64,000 nt of DNA. Origin: Manis javanica (Eukaryota; Chordata; Mammalia; Pholidota; Manidae). Below, in pieces: positions 1-13,450 of the stretch. The DNA is taken from NCBI RefSeq assembly GCF_040802235.1, contig NC_133158.1, positions 38,816,001 through 38,880,000 on the forward strand, given 5' to 3'. The notes beneath the pieces were generated by a model. The model was given only the letters and a program-made list of their open reading frames with translations, was not told the origin of the DNA and ran no database searches. Positions within the stretch are counted from its first letter, which is position 1, and each line of letters begins with the position of its first letter. Made by a program: the position numbers and the translations under genes.

Positions 1-229
1 AAAAAATATATGAAATTAAAATTTCAGTGTCCACAAAGTGCTATTGGAACACTGACATGTGTTTTCATGACTGCTTTTGCAGTGAGATGGCAGAGCTGAG
101 TAGCTGCAATAGAGACCACATGGCCTGCAAAAGCAAACAGCTCTCAACAATGAGGAGTAGCTCAGAAATTAGATTTTTAAAATCAGAACCTACAATGAGA
201 GAGAAGAAACCACCACTGCCCAGCTGTAC

Positions 230-412
230 CAGGGTCCCGTAGCTGCCGAAGTACTCCTCGTCCTGCCACGTATCCTCCAGGTCACACTCCTCCAGCTGCT
301 TCCCGAGGTGGTTGGCTGGAATGTACCCACAGCAGCCTGCACGTTCGCCCCACCACCAATCAGCAGTAGTTTGTCTCAGGATGAGAATTTTTTCTCCTCT
401 CAAAAAACTAAG
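230..412 (-). CDS. PRMT2: PRMT2 coding exon carrying most of the SH3 domain
   Basis: PRMT2 is a protein arginine methyltransferase (AdoMet-dependent, nuclear/cytoplasmic) with an N-terminal SH3 domain that binds proline-rich partners. This 183-nt exon encodes 61 residues, starting LSFLRGEKILILRQ, with the SH3 core DWWWGERAGCCGYIPANH and ending WQDEEYFGSYGTL just before the methyltransferase domain. It matches my memory of human PRMT2 almost residue for residue, apart from a variable stretch after the SH3 core. On the minus strand it is preceded by a polypyrimidine tract and CAG (413-415) and followed by a GT donor (229-228). It joins in frame to the CAG codon that ends the exon at 1064. The catalytic exons would lie left of the window. 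Confidence 0.95.
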
Positions 413-1063
413 CTGGAAAAAAAATGTATACATGGAAGTGAAAATTCAAGATAAGCCTATAGTTGATATTTCAACTGTGGCTCAATGCTGCATCTCCCAT
501 CCCTGGAGCCCAGATCACAGCAGCATCAGAAAGGAGTCAACAGGGAACTGAACCAGCAGGCCATATATGAGAATGCTACAAGGACACATGGATTTTTGTG
601 GAACATCTACAGGAAAGCACAGCTTAACTGATATTTTCTAAAAGAAAGATTAAACACTTTCAAATGGCTTAGGCCAGATTTTCAACAGCCTCCTCACTAT
701 AACTCAGCTATGTGGTAGCTGATTCAGTCACTGAGACTTAAATCCTAAGAGATTCCTGTTACAAAATAAAGATAGCTATATTTAAGTGGATGTCTTCATT
801 TTAAGTCTGTGTTTCATTAAGTAGAGTAAGTTCTAAATCCAGGTTTCCAAGCGGAAACTGGAACTGGTGTTTCCCCCCATTCCTCACCAGGTATCTTTCA
901 GGTCAGGACTGGGCTAGGCTGGGAAGAGAGGGGTCACTAACAGGTCTCATTTGGCTCTAAGAATCTAAAAGCTTCTTTAAACCTTGGTATAACTTCTGCA
1001 AAAAGTACAACTAATTCTGTAACATTTGAATCCATAAAATGCAGTCCCCATGCATACGGCTAC

Positions 1064-1171
1064 CTGTGTCTCATCGGTAGCAGAATAGTCTGCAATGGCC
1101 ACAAACTCCTCCGGGTGCCCAGCCTCCTGGGGGGTCTCATGTTCACTGAGCTGGACAAGCTCCTCTCCCTC
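1064..1171 (-). CDS. PRMT2: PRMT2 coding exon, N-terminal acidic region and start of SH3
   Basis: Encodes the segment containing EEFVAIADYSATDETQ, the first strand of the PRMT2 SH3 domain. The preceding stretch (EELVQLSEHETPQEAGHP) aligns in length with the human sequence but is divergent, as expected for the unstructured N-terminus. The donor is CAG|GTAGCC (1064/1063). At the 5' side the minus strand reads AATAGGAGGGAG. An in-frame TAG shows that the upstream bases are intron, and two acceptors 3 nt apart (exon start 1171 or 1168) are possible. Both preserve phase with the upstream exon at 12608-12646. Confidence 0.93.
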
Positions 1172-1779
1172 CTATTCAGAGGCAAGGAGAAAACATGGAA
1201 ATGACAACAGGTCTTCTCTCTCTCCCTCTTTTTTTGGCTCCAGGTTATTAGGATGGCTTCAGAGAAAGATGCATTTTGACTAAGTTTAATCATACAAATT
1301 TGGGTCATACTATTAGAATCAAGGGATTGCACCCTCACTCCGCCTTTATGTTTCCACCACAGATTTACATCTCTAATACAAAATGATTCACATCCTAAAA
1401 GATCAAAGAAAGACCCACTTTTAGTGTGTACTTGATGACGGGCTTCTGATCACCAGTAAAAGGGACAACTGGCCCCAGGAGGGGACCTGTCAGACCCGAG
1501 AGATGGGCAGGCACTGGTGACCTGGCAAGCCAGCAGGGCCTCACTCCAACTGCACTGCTGCTGACCCACACTGCTCAGGACCCAGAGGAGGAGCCCTGGA
1601 CCTGGGGCCGGCACCTGGCCTCTCCACTCTGTGCCAGAGTACGTGCATGGAGCCCTTCAACCATTTCCGGTGTCCTGCAGCAACCCCACCCCAACATACC
1701 ATCTTAAACTTTCCTAAATGTAAATGTATCAGGTTCACTTTAGAAAACGTGTGTAAGCACAAGAGTTCAGAGAGGAAAA

Positions 1780-2460
1780 TTAAAACCACCCGTAATCTCA
1801 CTCACTTGTCAGAGATAATGACAGTTAACACCTTAACATATCCTTTGAGGCTGCTTTTCTGAAGTGTGCATGCAACACATGCATACAGGGTGTGCTTGCA
1901 ATCAGAGTCCACCCTGTGATGTTTTCTACTTTTTAAACTCTGAACATTTTTCATTATTATTTCTAAATACCACATTTTTAGTATCTGATAGTATTCCACT
2001 CTATGAACTATTATAACTTATTATCCAATCTCCTACTTTTGGACATTTAAACTGTTTTCAGTTTTTACTATTATAAAATGTTAAGATGAACTTTCTTAAA
2101 CATCAATTGTTTTGTCCATCCCTGACAATTTTCTTAGGATAAATTCCTGAATGTGAAATTGATGGATCAAGATGACACATACTTCTGGCTTTTGATACCA
2201 GCACCAAATTCCAGGCAGAAAGGCAGCTCCTTTGACTCCTATGCCAGAGTAGGACTTTGGTACCTACAGTAAGGAGCAGATTTTTGTATACCCTGATTAA
2301 CATATTCATTTCCTTGATCTCTGCTAATTTGATGGAGAGAAATTTATCTCTGGTACTTCATGACATCTGCCTTTATTAGTGAGGTCAAACATGTTTAAGT
2401 ACATATTGGCCACCTTCCTTATTTTGCTAACTGCCTATTTTTATCCATTGCATTATCCTA
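1780..2460 (-). mobile_element. Old LINE-1 fragment (ORF2 end/3' UTR), antisense
   Basis: Read on the minus strand this matches the diagnostic end of L1M ORF2 and its 3' UTR (for example the conserved block equivalent to GGATAAATTCCT on the plus strand near 2138). Many substitutions indicate an ancient insertion in the PRMT2 intron. Boundaries are approximate. Confidence 0.6.
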
Positions 2461-2594
2461 GGAAAATGACATGATCGGTTTTAGCGCACCATCAATTTTT
2501 CACCTTGCCCTCATCCTGTGCCTGCCTACCTACACCACCATCCAGGATCCTTTTCAGCCACCTGATATCTGTCCTGCCATCCTTCTTCCATGCT

Positions 2595-2597
<3 letters not shown>

Positions 2598-2635
<38 letters not shown>

Positions 2636-2637
2636 AC
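2598..2637. repeat. (TC)n-(AC)n compound microsatellite
   Basis: Uninterrupted TC dinucleotides pass directly into about eight AC dinucleotides. Likely length-variable; no function indicated. Confidence 0.9.
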
Positions 2638-2699
2638 ACGGTGTTTCCTATTGACATAGCTTTCTGTAAGGGGTATCACACACCACTTATTTCACTTTT

Positions 2700-3010
2700 C
2701 TTACACAATACCTTGTAAAGAATTCTAACTTATTGTTCTCAATGGCCATATAATATCACACAGCAGGAATTCTGCCTGATTTTTTACAGTCATCCTCAAC
2801 TGATGGACATTCTCTTGGTATCCAGTTTTCTATCACCACAAATAGCACTGCCACATCTGTGCAAATTTATCCTTATGTAATGGCATTTTATTATTGTGGG
2901 ACAGATTATCAGGGCTAAGAAGTAAGCATAGCTGTCATTCACACTTCTGTCACATTCTTTCCACAAAAGGTGTAGCACTTTACACTCCCCAGCTGAGCAC
3001 GGATCACCCT
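2700..3010 (-). mobile_element. Old LINE-1 3' fragment, antisense
   Basis: Resembles, in reverse, the 3' region of old L1 elements (blocks corresponding to ATGGCCATATAATATC, TGATGGACATTCTC and CACTGCCACATC). Divergent; limits approximate. Confidence 0.5.
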
Positions 3011-3389
3011 CTGCTGAACAGGTATTGTCACTGTCTTTAACTCTGTCGGCGTGACAGGAACAAAGACCTCAGAAAGAGTAAGTATGTTGGAAAACAGACT
3101 ACTTTTTATACTTTATAAAAAAGGCTTTTGATGATATAAGGAAACAATTTATTGCAGGGTTTATAACATACAGAAATAAAATGTTACAATTGCACAAAAA
3201 CTGGGAGCTGGCAAGTAGAACTAATTTCAAAGATTCCTACATTGTGAAGTGGTTTTAAAAAAGAGACTGGAGTAGGTTAAGGTTGTATATCACCATTTCT
3301 TGGGTAACCACTGTATCTCTAAAATAATATGGAAAGGTATATCTAAAAGCCCAGAGAGGAGGTAACATGGAATCATAAACAATGCTTTA

Positions 3390-4640
3390 TTAATCCAAGA
3401 GGATAAGAATGGAGAAAGGTGCAAAGAAGAAAGGCGACTAATAGAAAACAAACAGCAAGATGTTAAACTTCATCATTTCAGTCATTAGGTTAAATGTTAA
3501 TGTACCAAATCCTCCATTAAGGGGCAGAAATAATGTGACAGAAAAAAAAAGACACAGCTCTAGGCTCTTTACAAGAGAAACACTTTAAATATAAGACAGG
3601 TTGAAAATAGAGGACCATGTGTGCACTATGTAAGCACTAACCATGAGGAAGTTGGCACAGCTAGATTAGTGTAACACAGTACCTGTGAGGTAAGACAAAT
3701 TTGCGGGTAAAAAGAGACAGATTTCATAAAAATAAAAGGGCCAATCTAGAAAACAAAAGCTATTCCAAATGTATGCACCATATAACAGAGACTCAATACA
3801 TCTGAAGCAGAAAGTGACAGATCCCAAAGGACATAAACAAACAAAAAAAAACCAGACAAACTATAGTGGAGAGTCTTGAAGTTCACCTCCTTCAGTAACT
3901 AACAGAACAAATGGACCAAAAAACACAGAAAAGATACAGACATCTGAGCAATACTAATAACCCATTTGACCTTTATGGCATTCACGGAACACCTCATGTA
4001 ACAAGTGCAGAACACATATTCTTTGCAAATGCACGTGGTAAAATTACCAAAGTAGCCCATATGACTAGGCTATAAAGCAGGGCTTGAATAAATTGCAAAA
4101 GACTGAAATTTTACAAGTATAATCACACCAAAATTAATAAGAAAAAGATGGAATCTCCTGAATGTTTGGAAATTAAGTAACGTACTTCTGAACTGCCCAG
4201 AAAATTTCTAACTTCCACTGTGATATTTTAACTGAACAGTAATGAAATACAATATACCTAAATGTGTGAGGTCCGGCTAAAACAGTGATTAGAGGAACTT
4301 CAATGATATACATTAAAGAAAGGCTTCAAATCAGTGATCAAAGCTTCCATTTCAAGATGCTATAAAAAAGAAAAACAAAATAAAGAAAATAAAGATAAAA
4401 GCAGAAGTCAATTAAATAGAAAACACATGAAGAGAAAGTCAACAAGACAAACAGGTTCTTTGAAAAGATAAAACTGATAAAAGCCTAAGAAGACTGATCT
4501 TTAGGGGAAGAAAGAGATAAAATACAAACTGAGTATCAGGCAACTCTTCTGTAATGGAGAATGCCATTAATAGGATGAACACAGATACTACCAACACACG
4601 ACCATGGCTCACAAGTAATTGGGAAAACTAAAAATTACAA
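3390..4640 (+). mobile_element. Old LINE-1 ORF2 fragment (endonuclease to early RT)
   Basis: Contains decayed L1 ORF2 blocks in order: the region before the endonuclease end (GTTAAATGTTAATGTACCAAAT), the TATGCACCATATAACAGAG block, the TTTGCAAATGCACGTGG block and AAACAGGTTCTTTGAAAAGAT. Stops and indels are frequent, so it cannot encode protein. It is older than the L1 that begins near 4.68 kb. Confidence 0.75.
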
Positions 4641-4680
4641 GACACCTTTCCTAAGCCATTAGAACGATGCTCTCATGCTC

Positions 4681-6665
4681 TCAGGTTGTAGGATACAAAA
4701 TTAATACACAGAAATCTGAGGCTTTCCTATACACCAACAATGAACTAATAGAAAGAGAAACCAGGAAAACAATTCCATTCACAATTGCATCAAAAAGAAT
4801 AAAATACCTAGGAATAAACCTAATCAAGGAAGTGAAAGACCTATACCCTGAAAACTACAAGACACTCTTAAGAGAAATTAAAGAGGACACTAGTAAATGG
4901 AAACTCATCCCATGGTCTTGGCTAGGAAGAATTAATATCGTCAAAATGGCCATCCTGCCCAAAGCAATCTACAGATTTAATTCAGTCCCTATCAAATTAC
5001 CAACAGCATTCTTCAACAAACTGGAGCAAATAGTTCTAAAATTCATATAAAACCACCAAAGACCCCGAATAGCCAAAGCAATCCTGAGAAGAAAGAATAA
5101 AGTGGGGGGGATCTTACTCCCCAACTTCAAGCTCTACTACAAAGCCACAGTAATCAAGATAATTTGGTCCTGGCACAAGAACAGAGCCACAGAGCAGTGG
5201 AACAGAATAGAGACCCCAGATATTAACCCAAACACATATGCTCAATTAACATACGATAAAGGAGCCATGGACATACAATGGGGAAATGACAGCCTCTTCA
5301 ACAGTTGGTGTTGGCAAAACTGGACAGCTACATGTAAGAGAATGAAACTGGATCATTGTCTAACCCCATACACAAAAGTAAATTCAAAATGGATGAAAGA
5401 CCTGAATGTAAGCCATGAAACCATAAAACTCTTAGAAAAAAACACAGGCAAAAATCTCTTGGACATAAACACGAGCAACTTCTTCATGAACATATCCTCC
5501 CAGGCAAGGGAAACAAAAGCAAAAATGAACAAATGGGACTATATCAAGCTGAAAAGCTTCTGTACAGCAAAGGACACCATCAATAGAACAAAAAGGCATC
5601 CTACAGTATGGGAGAATATAGTCATAAATGACAGATCCAATAAAGGGTTGACATCCAAAATATATAAAGAGCTCACGTATCTCAACAAACAAAAAGCGAA
5701 CAATCCAATTAAAATATGGGCAGAGGAGCTGAACAGACAGTTCTCCAAAGAAGAAATTCAGATGGCCAACAGACATATGAAGAGATGCTCCACATCACTA
5801 ATCATCAGAGAAATGCAAATTAAAACCACAATGAGATATCACCTCACACCAGTAAGGATCGCCAGAATCCAAAAGACAAACAACAACAAATGTTGGTGAG
5901 GTTGTGGAGAAAGGGGAACCCTCCTACACTGCTGGTGGGAATGTAAATTAGTTCAACCATTGTGGAAAGCAGTATGGAGGTTCCTCAAAATGCTCAAAAC
6001 AGAAATATCATTTGACCCAGGAATTCCACTCCCAGGAATTTATCCTAAGAATGCAGAAGCCCAATTTGAAAAAGACAGATGCACTCCTATGTTTATCACA
6101 GTACTATTTACAATAGCCAAGAAATGGAAGCAACCTAAGTGTCCATCAGTAGATGAATGGATAATGAAGATGTGGTACATATACACAATGGAATATTATT
6201 CAGCCATAAGAAAACAAATCCTACCATTTGCAACAACATGGATGGAGCTAGAGGGTAGTATGCTCAGTGAAATAAGCCAGGTGGAGAAAGACAAGTACCA
6301 AGTGATTTCACTCATCTGTGGAGTATAAGAACAAACAAAAAACTGAAGGAACAAAACAGCAGCAGAATCACAGAACCCAAGAATGCACTAGCAGTTACCA
6401 AAGGGAAAGGGACTGAGGAGGATGGGTGGGAAGGGAGGGATGGGGGGGGGAAGAAAGGGGGCATTACGATTAGCATGTAGCATGTATAACGTGGTGTGGG
6501 GGCACAGGGAGGGCTGTGCAACACAGAGAAGACAAGTAGTGATTCTACAGCATTTTACTATGCTCATGGACAGTGACTGTAATAGGGTTTGTCAGGGGGA
6601 CTTGGTGATGGGGGGAGTCAAATAAACATAATGTTCCTCATGTAACTGTAGATTAATGATACCAA
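4681..6665 (+). mobile_element. Young 5'-truncated LINE-1 (ORF2 C-terminal half and complete 3' UTR)
   Basis: A lineage-specific L1 copy starting in the reverse transcriptase region and running to the 3' end. Two long open pieces remain (about 4667-5050 and 5102-5899), encoding the RT C-terminus and the cysteine-rich tail region. A TAA at about 5047-5049 and frame changes break ORF2. The 3' UTR contains the family's G-rich stretch (6422-6465) and ends with GTAGATTAATGATACCAAG, a weak A-rich tail. The same family recurs at 18.8, 24.8 and 62.6 kb. Not functional. Confidence 0.92.
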
Positions 6666-6689
6666 GAAAAAGTAGATTAGATGATGAAG

Positions 6690-9600
6690 AGGAGATGGTA
6701 AATGAAATAGAAATTAGAGAACAGGAATACAAAGAAGCTGAGGCACAGTGAGAAAAAAGCATTTCCATCAATGAAAGAATGACAGCAGTGTGACCAATCC
6801 AAATGGAACAATATTCACATTATAGGGGTACCAGAAGAAGAGAGAGAAAAAGGGATGGAAAGTCTCTTTGAGGAAATAATTTCTGAAAACTTCCCTAATC
6901 TGGGGAAGGAAATAGACACTCAAGTCATGGAAGCACAAAGATCACTCAACAAAAGGAACCTTAGGAGGACAACACCAGGACATAATAAATAAAATGGCAA
7001 AGATTAAGGACAAGGAGAGAATACTGAAAACAGCCAGAGAAAAAAAGAACATTTATAAACCCCATCAGGCTATCAGCAGACTTTTAGCAGAAACCTTAGA
7101 AGCCAGAAGGGAGGGGCACGATATATTTTAATGCAATGAAACAGAGGGACCTGGCAAAGATTTATCATTTAAATTTGAAGCAGAGATCAAATAATTTTCA
7201 GATAAGAAAAAGCTGAGGGAATTCACCGCCACTAAACCATTCCTACAGGATCTCTTAAAGGACCTGCTCTAGAAGGAAATGCTCCTAAGGCTAAAGAGCT
7301 GTCACCAGAGAAAATAGACAGTAAAGGTAGTAGACCAATTAATTACTAAGCAAATATGAAATTAAATCAACTACTCACAAAGTTAGTCAAGGGATACACA
7401 AAGAGTACAGAATATGACACCTAATACATAAAGAGTGGAGGAGGAGGGATGGAAAAAAAAGAACCTTTAGATTGTGTTTGAAATAGAATAATAAGTGATT
7501 TAAGATAGATTATTAGAAAGTAAGGAAGGTGCACATGAACCTTTGGTAACCACAAACCTAAAGCCTACAATGGTAATAAGTACATATCTATCAATAATCA
7601 CCCTAAATATAAATGGACTGAATACACCAATCGAAAGACACACAGTGGCAGAATGGATTAAGAATACACGACCCATCTATTTGCTACATACAAGAGACCC
7701 ATTTCAGACCCAAAGACATATACAGACTAAAAGTGAAGGGACGGAAAAAGATATTTCATGCAAAAAAAAGGGAGAAAAAAGCAGCAGTTGCAGTATTTGT
7801 AACAAATAAAATAGATTTCAAAAAAGAAAATAACAAGAGACAAAGGAATACATTACACAATGATAAAGGGGTCAGCCCAACAAGAGGATAAAATCATTAC
7901 AAATATCTATGCACCCAACACAGGAGCATCTACATATGTGAAACACATACTAACAGAATTGAAGGGGGGAAAAGAATGCAATGCATTCATTTTAGATTTC
8001 AACACATCACTCATTCCAAAGGACAGATCAACCAGACAGAAAGTAAGTAAGGAGACAGTCACTGGAAAACACATTAGAACAGATGGACCTAACAGACATC
8101 TACAGAACTCTCCACCCAAAAGCAGCATGATACACATTCCTCTCGTGTGCACATGGAACACTTTCCAAAACAGATCACACACTGGGCCACAAGAAAAGCC
8201 TCAATAAATTTAAAAAGACTGAAATTGTACCAATCAGCTTCTTAGACCATAAAGGTCTGAAACTAGAAATAAATTATGCAAAGAAAACAAAAACTCCTAC
8301 AAACACATGGAGGCTTAACGATATTCTCCTAAATAACCAATAGATCCATGACCAAATAAAAACAGAGATCGAGTGATATATGGAGACAAATGAAAACAAC
8401 AACTCAGCCCATAACCTGTAGGACGGAGCAAAGGCTGTGCTAAGAGGGAAGTATACTGCAACACAGGCCTACCTCAAGAAACAAGAGCAATACCAAATGA
8501 ACAATCTAAACTCATAATTAATTAAACTAGAAAAAGAAAAACAAATGAGGCCCAAGGTCAGGAGAAGGAAGGACATAATAAAGTTCAGAACAGAAATTAA
8601 TAATATTTAGAAGAATAAAACAATAGAAAGAACGAATGAAACCAGGAGCTGGTTCTTTTGAGAAAATTAAGAAAATAGGTAAACCTCTAGCCAGACTAAA
8701 CAAGAAAAATAAAAAGAGCACACACACATTAACAGAATCAGAAATTAAAAAGGGAAAATCACAACAGCTACCACAGAAATACAAAGAATTATTAGAGAAT
8801 ACCATGAAAAATTATATGCCAACAAAATAGACAACCTTGAAGAAACGGACAACTTTCTAGAAAAATACAACCTTCCAAGGGTGACACAGGAAAAATCAGA
8901 AAATCTGAAAAGAGCAATTACCAGTGAAATTGAATTGGTACATCAAGAAACTACCTAAGAACAAAACTCCAGGACCAGATGGCTTAACCATTGAATTTTC
9001 TTAAACATTGAAGGAAGAGCTAATACCCATCTTCCTTAAAGTTTTCCAAAACATAGAAGAGTAGGGAATACTACCAAACTCATTCTATGAGGCCAGCATC
9101 ACTCTAATACCAAAACCAGGCAAAGACACCACAAAAAAAGAAAATTACAGACTAATATCCCTGATGAACATAGATGCAAAAATACTCAACAAAATGTTAG
9201 CAAACCAAATTAAAAACATATCAAAAAGATCACCCATCATGACCAAGTGGGATTTATTCCAGGGATGCAAAGATGGTAAAATATTAGAAAATCCATCAAC
9301 ATCATACACATCAACAAAAAGGACAAAACTCACATGATCATCTCAACAGATACTGAAAAAACATTTGACAAAAATTCAACATCCACTTATAACAAAAACT
9401 CTCAACAAAATGGGTATAGAGGTTACGTATGTACCTCTACATAATAAAGCCCATATACGATGAGCACACAGCCAACACCATATTTAACAGTAAAAAGCTG
9501 AAAGCTTTTCCTCTAAGATCAGGAAGAAGACAAGGATACCCACTCTCACCACTTTTATACAATATAGTACAGGAGGGTCCTAACCACAATTAGACAATAC

Positions 9601-11695
9601 AAAAAGAAAAAAGGAATCCAAACTGGTAAGAAAGAAGTTAAACTATCACTGTTTACAAAGGATACATTATACACAGAGAACCTTAAAGGCTTCACAAAAA
9701 AAGTATTAACACTAATAACTGAATTCAGCAAAGTTGCAGGATACCAAATACACAGAAATGTGTGGCATTTCTATATACTAACAACAAATGAGCAGAAAGA
9801 GAAATCAGGAAAACACTCCATTTACAACTGCATCAAAAAGAATAAAATACATAGGAATAAAACTAACCAAGGAGGTGAAAGATCTACAAGACACTCATGA
9901 GAGAAGGTAAAACACCAATAAATGGAAATATATCCAGTGATCAGGGATAGGAAGAATTAATATTGTCAAAATGGCCATCCTGCCTAAAGCAATCTACAGA
10001 TTCAATGCAATCCCTATTAAAATACCAACAGCACACTTCAATGAACTAAAACAAATAGTTCTAAAATTCATACAGAACCATAAAAGACCTCGAATAGCCA
10101 AAGCAATCCTAAGAAGGAACAAAGCTGGGGGATTACGCTCCCCGACTTCAAGCTCTACTACAAAGCTACAGTAATCAAAATTTGGTACTGGCACAAGAAC
10201 AGACCCACAGATCAATGGAACAGGACAGATAGCCCAGATATAAACCCAAGCATATATGGTCAATTAATATGCAATAAAGGAGCCATGGATATACAGTGGG
10301 GAAAAGACAGCCTCTGCAACAACTGGTGTTGGCAAAACTGGACAGTTACATGCAAGAGAATGAAACTGGATTATTATCTAACTCCATACACAAAAGTAAA
10401 CTCGAAATGGATCAAAGACCTGAATGTAAGTCATGAAACCACAGAGCTCTTAGAGGAAAACATAGGCAAAAATATCTTGAATATAAACAGGAGCAACTTT
10501 TTCCTGAACATATTTCCTTGGGAAAGGGAAACAAAATAAAAAATGAACAAGTGGCACTACATCTAACTAAAAAACTTCTGTACAGCAAAGGACACCATCA
10601 GTAGAACAAAAAGGCATCCTACAGTATGGGAGAATATATTCACAAATGATTTGTCCAACAAGGGGTTAACATCCAAAACATAAAGAAATCACATGCCTCA
10701 ACACCCAAAAAGCAAATAACCCAATTAAAAAATGGGCAGAGGATGTGAACAGACACTTCTCCAAAGAAGAAATTCAGAAGGCCAACAGGCACAGGAAAAG
10801 ATGCACCATGTGGCTCATTATCAGGGAAATGCAACCTAAAACCACAATGATATATCACCTCACACCAGTTAAGAAGGCCAACATCCAAAAGACAAGAAAC
10901 AATAAATGCTGGTGAGGATGCAGAGAAAGGCAAACCCTCCTACATTGTCGGTGGGAATGTACATTAGTACAACCACTGTGGAAAGCAATATGGAAGTTCC
11001 TCAAAAAAACTAAAAATAGAAATACCATTTGACCAGTAATTCTACTCCTAAGAATTTACTCAAAGAAAACAAGATCTCAGATTCAAAAAGACACATGCAC
11101 CCCTATGTTTACTGCAGCACTATTTACAAAAACCAAGAAATGAAAGCAACCTAAGTGTCCATCAATAGATGAATAGATAAAGATGTGGCACATATACACA
11201 GTGGAATATTATGCAGCCAAAAAAGGAAAATAAATCCTCCCATTTGTGACAACATGGATGGAGCCAGAGGGTATTATGTTCAATGAAATAAGCCAGGCAG
11301 AGAAAGACAAGTACCAAATGACTTCACTCATTTGTGGAGTATGACGACAAAGCAAAACTGAAAATACAAAACAGCAGCAGACTGAAAGATTCTAAGAAGG
11401 GACTAGTGGTTACCAAAGGGAAAGCGTGTGAGGAGGGAGGGTGGGGAGGGAGAAGGAGATCAAGGGGCACTGTAATTCGCAAATCACAATATAGGTAGGT
11501 CACAGGGAAGGCACTACAGCACAGAGAAGACAAGTAATGACTCTATAACATCTTATTATGCTGATGGACAGTGTGACTTCAGTGGGGGTGTGAGGACTTG
11601 GTAATATAGGTGAAGGTTGAAAACAGTGTCATTTTTGTGAAACCATCATGAGATTGTATATCAATGATACTTTAATTAAAAAAATAAACAAGTAA
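6690..11695 (+). mobile_element. Long, decayed LINE-1 (ORF1 C-terminus through 3' end), about 5 kb
   Basis: Begins within ORF1, with the RNA-binding domain region encoded around 6.8-7.1 kb. ORF2 starts near 7.55 kb: the translation STYLSIITLNINGLNTPIER is the endonuclease N-terminus. It continues through RT (about 9.0-10.3 kb) to the 3' UTR and a tail at about 11.66-11.69 kb (TGATACTTTAATTAAAAAAA). Multiple frameshifts and stops split ORF2 into fragments such as 7543-7809, 9971-10174 and 10285-10539. It is more diverged than the copy to its left, although it belongs to a related family. It fills much of the first large PRMT2 intron. Confidence 0.9.
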
Positions 11696-11699
11696 GTAT

Positions 11700-11990
11700 A
11701 AAAAAGTGGTGCAAAAGCACAAAGAACAGTAATAATTCACAGTAATGGTTGCCTGTGGAGATGAGAAGAATGGAGCTGGGACTGGGAAGCAAATGACACC
11801 TGTGCTTTTGTTACCTATCATCTATCATCTTCTTTTTATCATCTGTAACTGTCTATCTGTATATATTTTTTTGAGGAAATTATGACAAAACATTAACAAG
11901 TTTTCACTTCTGTGTAATATTTGCTTGCTGTTTGCAATATTACTCTGTAAATATTCATTTTCTTAAAATTTATCAAAAGAAAAATGAGAC
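11700..11990 (+). mobile_element. Possible old LINE-1 3' UTR remnant
   Basis: AT-rich sequence with blocks (CACAGTAATGGTTGCCTGTGG and neighbours) typical of old L1 3' UTRs. No coding potential. The family assignment is tentative. Confidence 0.35.
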
Positions 11991-12607
11991 TTCCACAGTT
12001 CAAAACATTTTATGGTTAATTTTAAGAAGCAGATTGATGAAATGACCCAACTATAAATAAAATTCCTATATATAAACACCCAAATGAAATTAGAGCCAGG
12101 ATTAGAATGAAAGGAGAAAAAGAAATGTTAAAATTAACATAACAGACATGAAAATGTTTGATTTAAAAAAACTGTTTATTATTCATTTGATTTTTAATTT
12201 TACATTATCAACATTCCTTGAAATTTAAGGTGACTGTTATTTACTGCTAACCTGAATGAAACTGTGTGTGTGTCCCAGACATAAAAGCAGTATGAACACA
12301 TAAATCTTTTCCAGTATGTCCAACCTGCTTTTAACAAATGATGCCTGGGACTTTACTAAACAAAACTTCTTAAGAAAATGCATTTTCTTCACCAGGTACC
12401 AAAAATGGAACCCTGGATTCCTGGGAGGTGTTCTCAATGCCCAATTCAGAATGTCGCCTGTAACCCTTCAAATACTGCATTTCCTTTATTTAAGCATCGC
12501 ATGGTTGGTGGCCACCTTCAGGAGCACCACCATTCTGGACTTAGCTTGGTCTCTGTAACGTTCACCGCTTTTAAATACAGGTCCCTATGCACCAGGATAC
12601 AAGTTAC

Positions 12608-12646
12608 CTGCAGTCCACTTCTGGGGCCGTCACCTGATGTTGCCAT
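12608..12646 (-). CDS. PRMT2: PRMT2 start codon and first coding exon part
   Basis: On the minus strand an ATG at 12646-12644 opens MATSGDGPRSGLQ (13 codons) and is followed at once by a GTAACT donor (12607). Human PRMT2 begins MATSGDCPRSESQ, so this is very likely the true initiator exon. It is far too short to stand out as an open frame. The 5' edge of the exon is not certain. A pyrimidine-rich stretch with TTTTTTAAAGTAG on the minus strand near 12702-12715 would give an exon of roughly 95-100 nt with a short 5' UTR part. The distance to the next coding exon is 11.4 kb, inflated by LINE-1 insertions. Confidence 0.85.
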
Positions 12647-13059
12647 TGTTCACTTAAGATCTGCCGCATAGCTGCCACTTTTAATGTTTCATTTTCTCCT
12701 GTTTCTACTTTAAAAAACAGAGAATAAGAAAATGGTTTGTTATATTGCATAATAATTACTAAGATTCACTTCTAAAGTCCATAATATAGGTCCTTTACCA
12801 AATAAAAACTGTGTGCAAGGAATGGAATAGAAATGAAACTTACAAACGCAATTCTTTACAAAAGCGCTTAGAATTTATGAACTTCCAACAGTGTGTTTTC
12901 TTCACTATTCTGCAAGGTGTCAATCTTAGTCATTGGCCTGTCGTTTTTGTAAGGTCACTGAGCTGATTTCAAACAGCAGATGGCAAATCTTATCTTGGAA
13001 CCCTGATAACATAGCTTTAATTCCAATTAAACGTCCTTTCTGAGAAACTTTATAAACAA

Positions 13060-13450
13060 ATGGAGTCGTGAAGCCCGCGGGGGAACCTCCAGCCCCAGCC
13101 GGAAGAGATAAACCATACCCCCTGGCCCAGTAAAAGGCTCAGCCAAGAAAATTGCGCACTTCAGCCAATGAGAAGTCACCATAGCCCAGCCAGTGAAAAG
13201 CTGCCACCACCCCACACCCTCGCTCTCCTCCAATGGGGTTCATTCTCAGAAGTCCCCCTTTTTCTCTATGAAGTGGCCTCCTCTGCTTTCTTCTCCCCAC
13301 TTGCGGACTGGTCCTGAGCTGCAGTTCTGATGCCATTCCCACAGGCCGACAGGACCAGGGCTGTACAGCGGGCCCACTAAAGGGAACCAGGGTCTGCACC
13401 TCGCAGAGGCTTTCCTTCTCATTGCCAGCGCTCACTTTTCCAGTGACAGA
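13060..13450 (+). mobile_element. Solo LTR, same family as 22.94-23.34 kb
   Basis: Shares an ordered set of blocks with the sequence at 22.94-23.34 kb: a CAGCCAATGAG CCAAT-type block, then CTCTATGAA, then a CT-rich stretch and GGTCCTGGAC/GGTCCTGAGC with CTGCAGTTCTGATG. No internal retroviral genes are seen. It lies just 3' (in PRMT2 sense) of the CpG island. Boundaries approximate. Confidence 0.55.

Noticed and set aside
5102..5899. 265-codon plus-strand open frame as a host gene
   Set aside because: It is the C-terminal part of LINE-1 ORF2 in a truncated element.
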